DNA of 6,330 bases from Bacteroidota bacterium (GTDB lineage: Bacteria > Bacteroidota > Bacteroidia > Bacteroidales > B18-G4). Below are positions 1 through 6,098 of this stretch, piece after piece. The position numbers and the translations under genes are program-made. The DNA lies in the NCBI GenBank assembly GCA_030635045.1, contig DAOVZP010000104.1, forward strand, positions 1 to 6,330, given 5' to 3'. The notes beneath the pieces were generated by a model that had not been told where the DNA came from, did not search any database, and was given only the letters and a program-made list of their open reading frames with translations. Positions within the stretch are counted from its first letter, which is position 1. Each line of letters opens with the position of its first letter.

Positions 1-413
1 AGGGTTTCAGGAACATAGCCCATCTCAGCCAGCATGGCCCTGCCTATCCTGACAAGGTATTCAATGTCCACCCCAACAGAGCAGTGTTTATTACAGCGCC
101 CGCACATGGTACATGAACCATACAGCAGGTCAACCATTTCTTTGATGGTTGCTTCGTCGAGTTTTTTAGCATTTGTGAGCCAGGGTGCGATCTTTCCCTG
201 GAAGGTATTATACCTGCGGTAAACGGAAGAAACAATGTCGACCTTTTTTGCAGGTACATAGTGCTCGTCGGGGTTCAGGTTGTAGTATACGCAACTTTCG
301 GCACAGAGCCCGCAATGCACACAGGCGTTGACATGGGTCAGCAGCTTGCTTCCGACATCCCGTTTCAGCACTTCAAGGCCTTTTCTTATTTTTTCATCAG
401 TGAGCTGCTCCAT
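1..413 (-). CDS. DsrK/HdrD-like iron-sulfur protein with two [4Fe-4S] motifs (3' end outside window)
   Basis: The first 137 residues of a cytoplasmic iron-sulfur protein are present; the rest runs off the window. Two CxxCxxCxxxC motifs are visible, at Cys31/34/37/41 (CVHCGLCAESC) and Cys101/104/107/111 (CTMCGRCNKHC). This is the ferredoxin-like module at the start of HdrC/HdrD/DsrK-type proteins. In that family a pair of cysteine-rich CCG domains, which bind the catalytic cluster, usually follows; whether they are present cannot be seen here. Known DsrK takes electrons from the membrane cytochrome DsrM and acts on DsrC. The ATG at 413 is the chosen start: it lies 3 bp after the stop of the DsrM-like gene and opens a natural N-terminus (MEQLTDEKIRKGLEVLKRDV), with no good Shine-Dalgarno. 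DsrC and DsrM-like genes just upstream support the DsrK reading. Alternatives are a GlpC- or HdrC-type subunit of another quinone-linked complex. Confidence 0.85.
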   Translation of the reverse strand, partial: MEQLTDEKIRKGLEVLKRDVGSKLLTHVNACVHCGLCAESCVYYNLNPDEHYVPAKKVDIVSSVYRRYNTFQGKIAPWLTNAKKLDEATIKEMVDLLYGSCTMCGRCNKHCSVGVDIEYLVRIGRAMLAEMGYVPET

Positions 414-416
414 ATC

Positions 417-1049
417 TTATTTTTTGATGGGTTTTGGGGGCCATACGCCTCTCCATCCATAAAAATATCCGAGATGATAGCGTGCTGCAAAAAAATATAC
501 CGCATGCTTAAGCTTTCCCAGGGGGAAATACAGCAACAGAAGAGAAGTTATGATGAAATATGCAGGAATAGCTTTAAGATCTATCATTGCCAGTGCAGTG
601 AGCAATTGAAAGGCAGTTACCAGAATATTGGAAATATAATCATCAGCATTTGACAATGTGCTAAGCTCATGCTTTGTTATGCGTTTTACGAGGATACCGA
701 TACCGCTCAATACAGCTGCAAGCAGAATTGCCACAGCGCCCCACATCATCCATCCCTGTAACCATATATTGAAAAGGCTGAGGAAAAAAAGGATGATAGC
801 CAGGAAGGTTCCCATATGGTATACGATCCCGGCAATATATGTAGGCAGGTGCAGGTAGGCCGATTCCTTTACTTTAGGGCTCATTGCACCGGTGAAAGAG
901 TAGCGGACTGCCTTTCCGATATGGCCTGCCTGCCTGGCATATTCGGGTGGGTTTCCAAGGCTGAGGATCTTATAAAGATGATAGATACAACTGATCAGGC
1001 AAAGAACAAGAGCAATCGCAGCAAACCAATGATACCATAACATAAGCAA
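417..1049 (-). CDS. DsrM/NarI-like cytochrome b membrane subunit
   Basis: A 210-residue integral membrane protein with about five hydrophobic helices, near residues 3-28, 70-95, 99-122, 139-157 and 160-180, the topology of the NarI/DsrM gamma-subunit family. Candidate haem-b ligands are His7, His24, His67, His78, His182 and His192; several lie in or at the ends of helices, as expected. The C-terminal stretch after the last helix (GKLKHAVYFFAARYHLGYF, then GWRG) matches the DsrM/NarI pattern of a His before aromatic residues and a basic-Gly tail. The segment NADDYISN before helix 4 is also typical. Family role: exchange of electrons between membrane quinol and a cytoplasmic Fe-S partner, here presumably the gene 3 bp downstream. 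It is shorter than the DsrM of classic sulfate reducers, which have extra helices, so it is closer to NarI in size. It lies 9 bp after the dsrC stop. Confidence 0.83.
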   Translation of the reverse strand: MLMLWYHWFAAIALVLCLISCIYHLYKILSLGNPPEYARQAGHIGKAVRYSFTGAMSPKVKESAYLHLPTYIAGIVYHMGTFLAIILFFLSLFNIWLQGWMMWGAVAILLAAVLSGIGILVKRITKHELSTLSNADDYISNILVTAFQLLTALAMIDLKAIPAYFIITSLLLLYFPLGKLKHAVYFFAARYHLGYFYGWRGVWPPKPIKK

Positions 1050-1058
1050 GATGTTTTG

Positions 1059-1376
1059 TTAAACACAACCGTCGGGTTTTGGTAATCCTGCAACCCGGCA
1101 GGCTCCACGTGCAGGCCCCAGCGGGAATAGCTCATATATTTCCCTCAGCCTTATGCCTGTTTCCTGGCAGATAGTTCGCACCATGGGAGCCATATCCTTT
1201 TCTTCCCAGTGGTCACGGATAATCTTTACTATGGCCCAATGTTTATCAGTCATTTCATTGATGTTGTCCTCTCTGGCGATCAGCGTGGCTACCTCTTCGT
1301 TCCATTTCGTGGGTTCGATCAGGAAGCCATCACCATCAAATTCCAATGATCTGTATTCAATTTCTTTTGTTGCCAT
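1059..1376 (-). CDS. dsrC: DsrC/TusE-family sulfur-carrier protein with both C-terminal redox cysteines
   Basis: A small soluble cytoplasmic protein of 105 residues, the normal size for DsrC/TusE. The C-terminal arm is the hallmark: LFPLGPARGAC, then RVAGLPKPDGCV. It carries Cys93 and the penultimate Cys104, 11 residues apart. TusE proteins of tRNA thiolation generally keep only the penultimate cysteine; both cysteines are the condition for forming the intramolecular disulfide or trisulfide used by sulfite reductase and DsrMK-type systems. A third cysteine (Cys70) is in the helical core. The core also shows family features such as GFLIEPTKWNEEVA and the HW pairs at 46-47 and 56-57. The ATG at 1376 gives the usual N-terminus. 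The neighbours, a cytochrome b subunit and an Fe-S protein downstream, fit the redox role. The dsrC name is given on the two-cysteine arm; a DsrC-like regulator or relay protein is the alternative. Confidence 0.93.
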   Translation of the reverse strand: MATKEIEYRSLEFDGDGFLIEPTKWNEEVATLIAREDNINEMTDKHWAIVKIIRDHWEEKDMAPMVRTICQETGIRLREIYELFPLGPARGACRVAGLPKPDGCV

Positions 1377-1394
1377 AAGCTTTGATTATAGTTA

Positions 1395-1637
1395 TTATTG
1401 AGTTTCTTCGATCTTATCTACGATCTCATCTATACTGAGAACGGTGTCGGGGACAACAAAATCCGGACAAAATCCAAGCTCCCTTTTGGTTTCAAAGCGC
1501 TTGCATTCTTTCCAGACCACTTCGGTCTTTCTACACCACTCATTGATGAATTGTTCTTTCTTTTTTTCATCAGGTACAACATCATTTGTTGCAACCATCC
1601 TGCAGTTATTGATATTCGGACAAATTTTGTCAGGCAT
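1395..1637 (-). CDS. Small five-cysteine protein, first gene of the dsrC cluster, function unknown
   Basis: An 80-residue soluble protein without a signal peptide or membrane helix. Its five cysteines are Cys6, Cys12, Cys35, Cys45 and Cys57, giving CP-x4-C-x22-C-x9-C-x11-CP. The two CP pairs and the spacing suggest a metal or Fe-S site, or redox-active thiols. From memory the layout resembles small cysteine-rich domains in bacterial regulatory proteins (a CPxxN start, a C followed about ten residues later by CxR[YF], and a late VP), but I cannot name a family with confidence. The C-terminal part (VVPDTVLSIDEIVDKIEETQ) is acidic and probably helical. It precedes dsrC by 18 bp in the same direction, so it should be co-transcribed and may take part in the same sulfur or thiol chemistry. 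The ATG at 1637 is the only reasonable start; an in-frame stop lies a short distance upstream. Confidence 0.72.
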   Translation of the reverse strand: MPDKICPNINNCRMVATNDVVPDEKKKEQFINEWCRKTEVVWKECKRFETKRELGFCPDFVVPDTVLSIDEIVDKIEETQ

Positions 1638-1735
1638 TGGATCAGTTTTAGACGGCGAAAAGTATAAAAAAATACTATCTATATAACTTTATGTGTATGG
1701 TTTTTAGTAATCTATATTGTTTTTAAATAATAAAT

Positions 1736-1770
1736 GGGTACAGGGTGCAAGGTGCAGGGTACAGGGTTTT
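1736..1770 (+). repeat. Heptamer tandem repeat, consensus RGGTRCA, about 4.5 copies
   Basis: The units are GGGTACA (1736-1742), GGGTGCA (1743-1749), AGGTGCA (1750-1756), GGGTACA (1757-1763) and the partial GGGT (1764-1767) running into TTT. Copies 1 and 4 with their following bases form an exact 11-bp repeat, GGGTACAGGGT, 21 bp apart. The array ends 11 bp before the -7 box of the WG gene, so it covers the place where a -33 element would lie. Confidence 0.8.
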
Positions 1771-1781
1771 GGAAAATGGCC

Positions 1782-1789
1782 TATATTTG
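1782..1789 (+). promoter_or_regulatory. Bacteroidota-type -7 promoter box for the WG-repeat gene
   Basis: TATATTTG is a full match to the TAnnTTTG -7 element, 30 bp before the ATG at 1820. No TTG/TTTG element lies at the usual 17-23 bp upstream; the only TTTG (1768-1771) is 10 bp away, too close. The expected -33 zone is occupied by the heptamer repeat. Confidence 0.55.
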
Positions 1790-1819
1790 TTATTTCACAA
1801 TAACCTTAATTTGAAACTT

Positions 1820-2914
1820 ATGAAAAGAATTTCTTTATTGATTGCCGTTCTGTTTATGTTTAACATCAGTTTTTCACAGGACCAGCTTGCACGAGCAAGG
1901 TCGGACAAAGAGTGGGGTTATATCAATACCGAAGGAAAGTGGGTCATAAACCCGCAATTTGAGCATGTAAACGATTTTAGTGAAGGCCTTGCAGCTGTTG
2001 AAAAAGACGGGGAATGGGGTTTTATCGACAAAACAGGGAATTTCAAGATCAACCCGCAATTCGATAATGCCAGGGATTTTACTAATGGACTGGCTGCAGT
2101 AAAAAAGGAAAAAGAGTGGGGCTTTGTGAATAGCGAAGGAAACTGGGTCATCAATCCACAGTTTGAAAATGCCCTGGATTTTCAAAATGAACTGGCCCCG
2201 GTTAAATCAGGTGGTAGTTGGGGATTCATCAATAAAAAAGGTAATTATGTGATCAACCCACAGTTTGACAAGGTGAATTACTTCGCCGAAAAGCTGGCCT
2301 CCGTATTGAAGGACAAATCATGGGGGTATATTGATAATACGGGAAACTGGGTTATCAACCCGCAATTTGAAAAAGCTGAAGATTTTATTGGCGGTGTGGC
2401 AATGGTACGTAAGGGAGGTGAATGGGGATTTATCAATACCAGTGGCACCTATGTGATCAACCCGCAGTTTGATGATGCACGGAACTTCAGTGAAGGCCTG
2501 GCAGCCGTAAAAAAAGGCAAGGAGTGGGGCTATATTGATGAAAACGGTAATTATGTGATCAACCCGCAATTTCTGAAAGCACGCAATTTCTCCGGCGGAC
2601 TGGCCGGTATCATGAAAGACAAGCAGTGGGGCTTTATCGACGGCAAAGGCAATTATGTGGTGAACACACAGTTTACGGATGTCAGGGATTTTGTTAATGA
2701 CAAAGCTGCTGTTAAATCAGGTAAGGAATGGGGTTATGTAAACACCAAAGGTGAATGGATCGTAAACCCGCAATTTGAAAAGGCCCGTGATTTTGGCAAG
2801 ATCCGCGCTATGGTAAGGAAAGGCGGAGAGTGGGGCTGGATCGACAATAAGGGTAAATATGTTATCAATCCGCAGTTTCCGAATGCGTATCCGTTTGTGA
2901 AATTGGCATGGTAA
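1820..2914 (+). CDS. Secreted WG-repeat protein, ten 34-residue repeats
   Basis: A 364-residue protein with an N-terminal signal peptide (MKRISLLIAVLFMFNISFSQ) followed by ten WG repeats (KWG/WG_beta_rep type). Each unit starts with WG at residues 32, 66, 100, 134, 168, 202, 236, 270, 304 and 338. The consensus is WG[FY]I[ND]xxGN[YW]VINPQF[DE]xAxDFxxGLAxVxKxxE. The first nine units are exactly 34 residues with no insertions; the last stops at 27 residues. WG repeats form short beta hairpins that stack into an extended or closed beta structure; they are usually exported and their ligands are mostly unknown. No enzyme domain, lipobox or T9SS sorting domain is present, so the protein is probably periplasmic or released. 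A GTG 75 bp upstream is in frame, but it would bury the signal peptide and starts inside the heptamer array, so the ATG at 1820 is preferred. It is monocistronic and converges on the next gene. Confidence 0.9.
   Translation: MKRISLLIAVLFMFNISFSQDQLARARSDKEWGYINTEGKWVINPQFEHVNDFSEGLAAVEKDGEWGFIDKTGNFKINPQFDNARDFTNGLAAVKKEKEWGFVNSEGNWVINPQFENALDFQNELAPVKSGGSWGFINKKGNYVINPQFDKVNYFAEKLASVLKDKSWGYIDNTGNWVINPQFEKAEDFIGGVAMVRKGGEWGFINTSGTYVINPQFDDARNFSEGLAAVKKGKEWGYIDENGNYVINPQFLKARNFSGGLAGIMKDKQWGFIDGKGNYVVNTQFTDVRDFVNDKAAVKSGKEWGYVNTKGEWIVNPQFEKARDFGKIRAMVRKGGEWGWIDNKGKYVINPQFPNAYPFVKLAW
1913..2911 (+). repeat. Ten in-frame 102-bp repeat units coding the WG repeats
   Basis: Units begin with TGG at 1913, 2015, 2117, 2219, 2321, 2423, 2525, 2627, 2729 and 2831. 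The period is a strict 102 bp. The best conserved part at DNA level is the stretch coding INPQF, with variants of ATCAACCCGCAATTTG. Elsewhere the copies have diverged, so this is an old duplication series rather than a fresh expansion. Confidence 0.92.
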
Positions 2915-2918
2915 CTTT

Positions 2919-2939
2919 GAGTGCCGAGTGCCGAGTGCC
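2919..2939. repeat. Heptamer tandem repeat GAGTGCC, three exact copies
   Basis: Three perfect copies of GAGTGCC lie in the 35-bp gap between the stop of the WG gene (2912-2914) and the stop of the convergent T9SS gene (2950-2952). GAATTCTGAATT, which reads as a short imperfect inverted repeat, follows directly. No hairpin terminator with a T-run is visible for either gene. The unit shares its length and five of seven bases with GGGTGCA from the array at 1736-1770. Confidence 0.85.
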
Positions 2940-2949
2940 GAATTCTGAA

Positions 2950-4542
2950 TTAGTCTGATTTGATAATTTTGGCGGTGTACAATTGGACGCCAGCTGTCAT
3001 TTTAATGAAATAAATGCCTGCCGGCATTCCGTCGCTGTTCCAGCGAAGTTGATGTTCACCCTGATCGAAGCTTTGGTCAGCAAGTATGGCAACCTGATTG
3101 CCCCTGTTATCATAGACTTCTATCATCACATCACTTCGTGTATCTATTATAAACTCCAGAGTGGTTTCATGAGTGAAAGGGTTGGGGTGGGTTGAGAAGT
3201 TGAATTGGGATTTGTGTGGCGACTCAATTACTGCACCAATGTCGGCGAAATATCTGGCCACCGCAAAATCGATAGTGCCTGATTCTGTATACGCATATCC
3301 GGCAGCAATTAGTTTGCCATCAGTTTGTAATGCCAGGGTTTTAATCTTATCTTCCATTACGGATACTGAATCACTTAAATTTTGGATTACAATACCTGTT
3401 CCGTTTGTACCAAAGGAAGTATCCAAATCTCCGTTTGGCATGTACCTGACAAGTGTGAAATCAGCATCATAATCAAAAGCACGGTATCCTCCGGCTATTA
3501 TTTTTCCATCACTTTGGACAACAACATCCAGGGCTTTAGCATCACCATCAATTTCAGTGACGGATATTCCTTTATCTCCAAATGAGTTATCAATACTCCC
3601 ATCACTAAGAAATCGCAAAACAGCAAAGTGATTGTCTTGTATCACGTTAACATAGCCTGCATAAATGATCTTACCATCCTGTGATAAGCATACTTTTCCT
3701 GAATATTCAGCCAATTGTAGTTGTGTATGTATATCCCTTATAGCAATGCCCCCGTTGCCAAATTGAGTGTCCAGGGTACCATCCATTAAATATTGATATA
3801 TCGTAATTGATCCATTCCAATTTTCATCATATGATGTTCCCCCTACGATGATTTTCTCGTTTTGTATCCCAATACTGTTTATATGATCAATCTTATTTGG
3901 TATACCATTGATAATTATTCCGGTATCACCGAAGGTATGATCAAAGGACCCATCCGGATTTAATCTGCACATAATAAACTCATATTCCGGCAGAGATGAA
4001 ATGTCTCCAACAGTGAGGATTTTCCCATCATCTTGTATGAATAGGGCAAACCCAAATACATTTGAAAGAGGCCCCAAATCAATATCAACAATTCCATTTA
4101 TTCCAAAACTATTGTCGAGCGTGCCGTCAGGATTAAGGCGGAGCACCACTGTCTTTGAATAAACCATGTCATTCGAATTTCCAATTCCAAGGATTTTTCC
4201 GTCCTGTTGAATGGCAACATCACTAATATAGTCGTTGGTTCCACCCGGATTAATCACCACCACTCCATAGGTTCCGAAGTTTTCATCAACTTCACCATCC
4301 GGCATTAATCTGATAAAGTTATATCCTGAAGCATCAGGGCCGTACGACCAACCACCAAAGACTAATTTTCCATCTGCCTGAATGGCTGACCCAAGGATGG
4401 CATTATTCTGGCTGTTATAGTTATGGTCCAAAAGAACCACTCCGGTGTCCCCAAATGAAGGGTCGAGGGTACCCGGGAATTGTGCAGATAAAGGAAGAAC
4501 CTGCAACAAGAAAACCATGAATATTATTGAACCCTTCATCAT
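2950..4542 (-). CDS. T9SS-exported delta-60-repeat (beta-propeller-like) protein
   Basis: A 530-residue secreted protein in three parts. Residues 1-21 are a signal peptide ending LPLSAQ. Residues about 25-433 hold seven delta-60 repeats. Each has the turn D-x2-FG-x2-G (DPSFGDTG at 27-34, then DENFG, DNSFG, DHTFG, DTQFG, DNSFG, DTSFG) followed about 20-30 residues later by an IQxDGKIxxxG strand and then an FxxxRxxPDG strand. This pattern is assigned to beta-propeller-like folds of unknown ligand. Residues 452-530 are a type A T9SS sorting domain, starting HPNPFTHETTLEF and ending AGIYFIKMTAG plus a basic tail; it is normally cleaved after passage through the outer membrane. The protein should be released or attached to the cell surface. 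ATG codons at 4542 and 4539 are equally possible starts. The gene begins 36 bp after the stop of the other T9SS gene, and a repeat fills that gap. Confidence 0.92.
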   Translation of the reverse strand: MMKGSIIFMVFLLQVLPLSAQFPGTLDPSFGDTGVVLLDHNYNSQNNAILGSAIQADGKLVFGGWSYGPDASGYNFIRLMPDGEVDENFGTYGVVVINPGGTNDYISDVAIQQDGKILGIGNSNDMVYSKTVVLRLNPDGTLDNSFGINGIVDIDLGPLSNVFGFALFIQDDGKILTVGDISSLPEYEFIMCRLNPDGSFDHTFGDTGIIINGIPNKIDHINSIGIQNEKIIVGGTSYDENWNGSITIYQYLMDGTLDTQFGNGGIAIRDIHTQLQLAEYSGKVCLSQDGKIIYAGYVNVIQDNHFAVLRFLSDGSIDNSFGDKGISVTEIDGDAKALDVVVQSDGKIIAGGYRAFDYDADFTLVRYMPNGDLDTSFGTNGTGIVIQNLSDSVSVMEDKIKTLALQTDGKLIAAGYAYTESGTIDFAVARYFADIGAVIESPHKSQFNFSTHPNPFTHETTLEFIIDTRSDVMIEVYDNRGNQVAILADQSFDQGEHQLRWNSDGMPAGIYFIKMTAGVQLYTAKIIKSD

Positions 4543-4584
4543 TCTTATTCTTATTCCTTGTTCCTCTGTTCTCTATTCTTAAGG
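4532..4584 (-). repeat. Copy 1 of a purine-rich intergenic repeat (39-bp exact core at 4541-4579)
   Basis: This matches 6178-6230 at 51 of 53 positions; the differences are at 4539 and 4580, and the core 4541-4579 is identical. On the minus strand it starts AGAATAGAGAACAGAGGAAC and ends AATAAGAATAAGAATG. It overlaps the TAA stop (4579-4581) of the upstream T9SS gene at one end and the ATG start (4540-4542) of the downstream one at the other, so it is the whole 36-bp spacer. AAGGAA inside it lies too far from the ATG for a standard ribosome binding site. Confidence 0.93.
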
Positions 4585-6036
4585 CGATTTAACAACCTTC
4601 TCCGTATAAACCATATCACCCACAGTCATTTTAATAATATACATGCCTGCTTTCACGTCCCCGCCATTCCAGCGGAGCTGATGTTCGCCCTGATCAAAGG
4701 TTTGGTTGGCAACTGTAGCTACTTGCATTCCACGGTTATTATAAACTTCAATAATAACATCGCTTTGTGTATCTAAAGTAAACTCGAGTTTGGTTTCGTG
4801 GGTGAAGGGATTGGGGTGGATTTCAAGAATGCCATCAATGCTTTCATTTTCCCACACCATGCCCACACACATATAAGTTTTTGAACTCCAGATCTGCCAA
4901 TGCCCATTTACATATGACTCCCATAAAATATAATCATACCAGCAAGAAGAGTTTTCGTGTTCACCAACAAAAAACCGGGGATTTCTGTTTGACCTTCCAG
5001 AGTTTGAAAAATTTTGAAAATCTGTACTTCCTGGCCATTCATTCATATAAATTTCATCATAACCATTTTCCGGGTAGGTAACAGCAATATATAATTCTGA
5101 AATATTTGATTTAACACCTATTACATAGTTCATTGCTGCAGGTTCAAAAGGGGTGTCCTTCGATATGTAATATAGATATGAACCAATCCAGTAATCCTCC
5201 GTCATTATTCTCCATGAAGTATCAATAAATGTAGTCCACACAGGTGTAGAATAATGGATGGATATAGCCGGGTTTCTGCTGGTAGTACTATCATAGAATA
5301 TTTGAGGCGTGTTCCAATTGCCAGACCAGTCACTATATGAATGCCATATATGGTTTGATCCACTGTCCTCTTTAACGTACATTAAGTCACCATGGATATC
5401 ACTCATTGTGAACACACAGGGATCTGAACAATTTATGGAGTCCAGGATAATTGTTTCATCAAAATATTGATGGCTCGGTTCAAAAATCAAGTTTTTGAGA
5501 AATAACTTACCCTCTCCAATCCATGCAATTGTATTTGCATGAAAACTAGAGTTGGCTTTATTAAATTCATTTGCACCAACTGTTAATTGATCTTCATCAT
5601 ATGGTGTTTCCGTAATTGCCTCAGGTGGTGTAAAAATACCATTGTTTAATCGCACGGTATAGTTGATATCTATATTCCCATTTTCATTGGAAAGATATAT
5701 CAAGAAAAACATGGTATCATTCGTAGGCCACCGGTCGCCTTCAATAATTTTCGGATGAGTATAATGAATTCCTGAATCTGAAAGGAGTACTGAGGGAGCT
5801 TCTGAATCCAGGATATTATCAATCCATATTTCAGTCGATATCGAATCTGAAGATTTCTGCCAGACCAGGTACAATATTTCCGATGCCCCTAAAAAGGTTT
5901 TATGTAGGAATGGATTTGTATTATCGGATGTAGAGTCAGTTAAGGGGAGGGGGGCAGTCCAGTCCCAGAAGTCCTGTGCATGAGTCTGAAAGCAGATAAA
6001 TAGAGCAATTATCAGGAAGGAAATGATTTTTTTCAC
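4579..6036 (-). CDS. T9SS-exported protein, probable beta-propeller, function unknown
   Basis: A 485-residue protein. The start is GTG (6034-6036), chosen because it opens a clean signal peptide, residues 1-21 (KKIISFLIIALFICFQTHAQ after the initiator). Residues 22-400 lack a named domain I recognise but show a recurring pattern: NP or HP, a hydrophobic strand with [VI]W or Y, then a short turn and IW. Examples are ILYLVWQ at 54-60, NTIAWIGEG at 168-176, HIWHSYSDW at 229-237, NPAISIHYSTPVW at 255-267 and YILWESYVNGHWQIW at 369-383. This suggests six or so propeller blades, as in sialidase- or TolB-like folds; that is inference. Four cysteines occur late or mid-protein (203, 207, 365, 390). 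Residues 407-485 are a T9SS type A sorting domain. It is the first gene of a probable two-gene transcript with 2950-4542. Confidence 0.87.
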   Translation of the reverse strand: MKKIISFLIIALFICFQTHAQDFWDWTAPLPLTDSTSDNTNPFLHKTFLGASEILYLVWQKSSDSISTEIWIDNILDSEAPSVLLSDSGIHYTHPKIIEGDRWPTNDTMFFLIYLSNENGNIDINYTVRLNNGIFTPPEAITETPYDEDQLTVGANEFNKANSSFHANTIAWIGEGKLFLKNLIFEPSHQYFDETIILDSINCSDPCVFTMSDIHGDLMYVKEDSGSNHIWHSYSDWSGNWNTPQIFYDSTTSRNPAISIHYSTPVWTTFIDTSWRIMTEDYWIGSYLYYISKDTPFEPAAMNYVIGVKSNISELYIAVTYPENGYDEIYMNEWPGSTDFQNFSNSGRSNRNPRFFVGEHENSSCWYDYILWESYVNGHWQIWSSKTYMCVGMVWENESIDGILEIHPNPFTHETKLEFTLDTQSDVIIEVYNNRGMQVATVANQTFDQGEHQLRWNGGDVKAGMYIIKMTVGDMVYTEKVVKSP

Positions 6037-6061
6037 AAAAAATAAGATTGGTTTATTATAT

Positions 6062-6069
6062 CAAATTTA
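6062..6069 (-). promoter_or_regulatory. Bacteroidota-type -7 promoter box for the T9SS gene pair
   Basis: On the minus strand this reads TAAATTTG, a full match to TAnnTTTG, 25 bp before the GTG start at 6036. A TTG at 6084-6086 lies 14 bp upstream of it, somewhat short of the usual 17-23 bp, so the -33 element is unsure. Confidence 0.5.
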
Positions 6070-6098
6070 AGAAAAATCCGGTACAAGGTTCTTTTCAC

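Larger units (their letters stand above)
1638..1819. other. Divergent intergenic region
   Basis: These 182 bp separate the minus-strand dsrC cluster from the plus-strand WG gene and should carry both promoters. The half near the dsrC cluster is very AT-rich. On the minus strand there are only near matches to TAnnTTTG: one at 1657-1664, about 20 bp before the start of the cysteine-rich gene, ends in C instead of G, so that promoter is not firmly placed. The half near the WG gene holds a heptamer repeat and a perfect -7 box, listed separately. No small gene or RNA is recognised. Confidence 0.7.

Noticed and set aside
44..259. Minus-strand open frame of 71 residues inside the Fe-S protein gene
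   Set aside because: It is out of frame with the reading frame that carries both CxxCxxCxxxC motifs and is only a shadow of that gene.
261..653. Plus-strand open frame of 130 residues across the DsrK/DsrM-like genes
   Set aside because: It overlaps two well-supported minus-strand genes whose motifs (Fe-S cysteines, membrane helices) are clear. Its product has no family features.
1745..1819. In-frame GTG start giving the WG protein 25 more residues
   Set aside because: It would begin inside the heptamer array and upstream of the -7 box, and it would place a complete signal peptide in the interior of the protein. The ATG at 1820 is better.
1874..2569. Open frames of about 80-100 residues on the minus strand across the WG gene
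   Set aside because: They are antisense by-products of the 102-bp repeat, with the same repeated peptide blocks, and have no start signals or plausible composition.
1913..2911. Regularly spaced repeats as a CRISPR array
   Set aside because: The repeats are 102 bp, in frame, diverged, and code for WG protein units. There are no identical direct repeats with unique spacers and no cas genes.
2940..2951. GAATTCTGAATT as a transcription terminator between the convergent genes
   Set aside because: The possible stem is too short and AT-rich, and no T-run follows on either strand.
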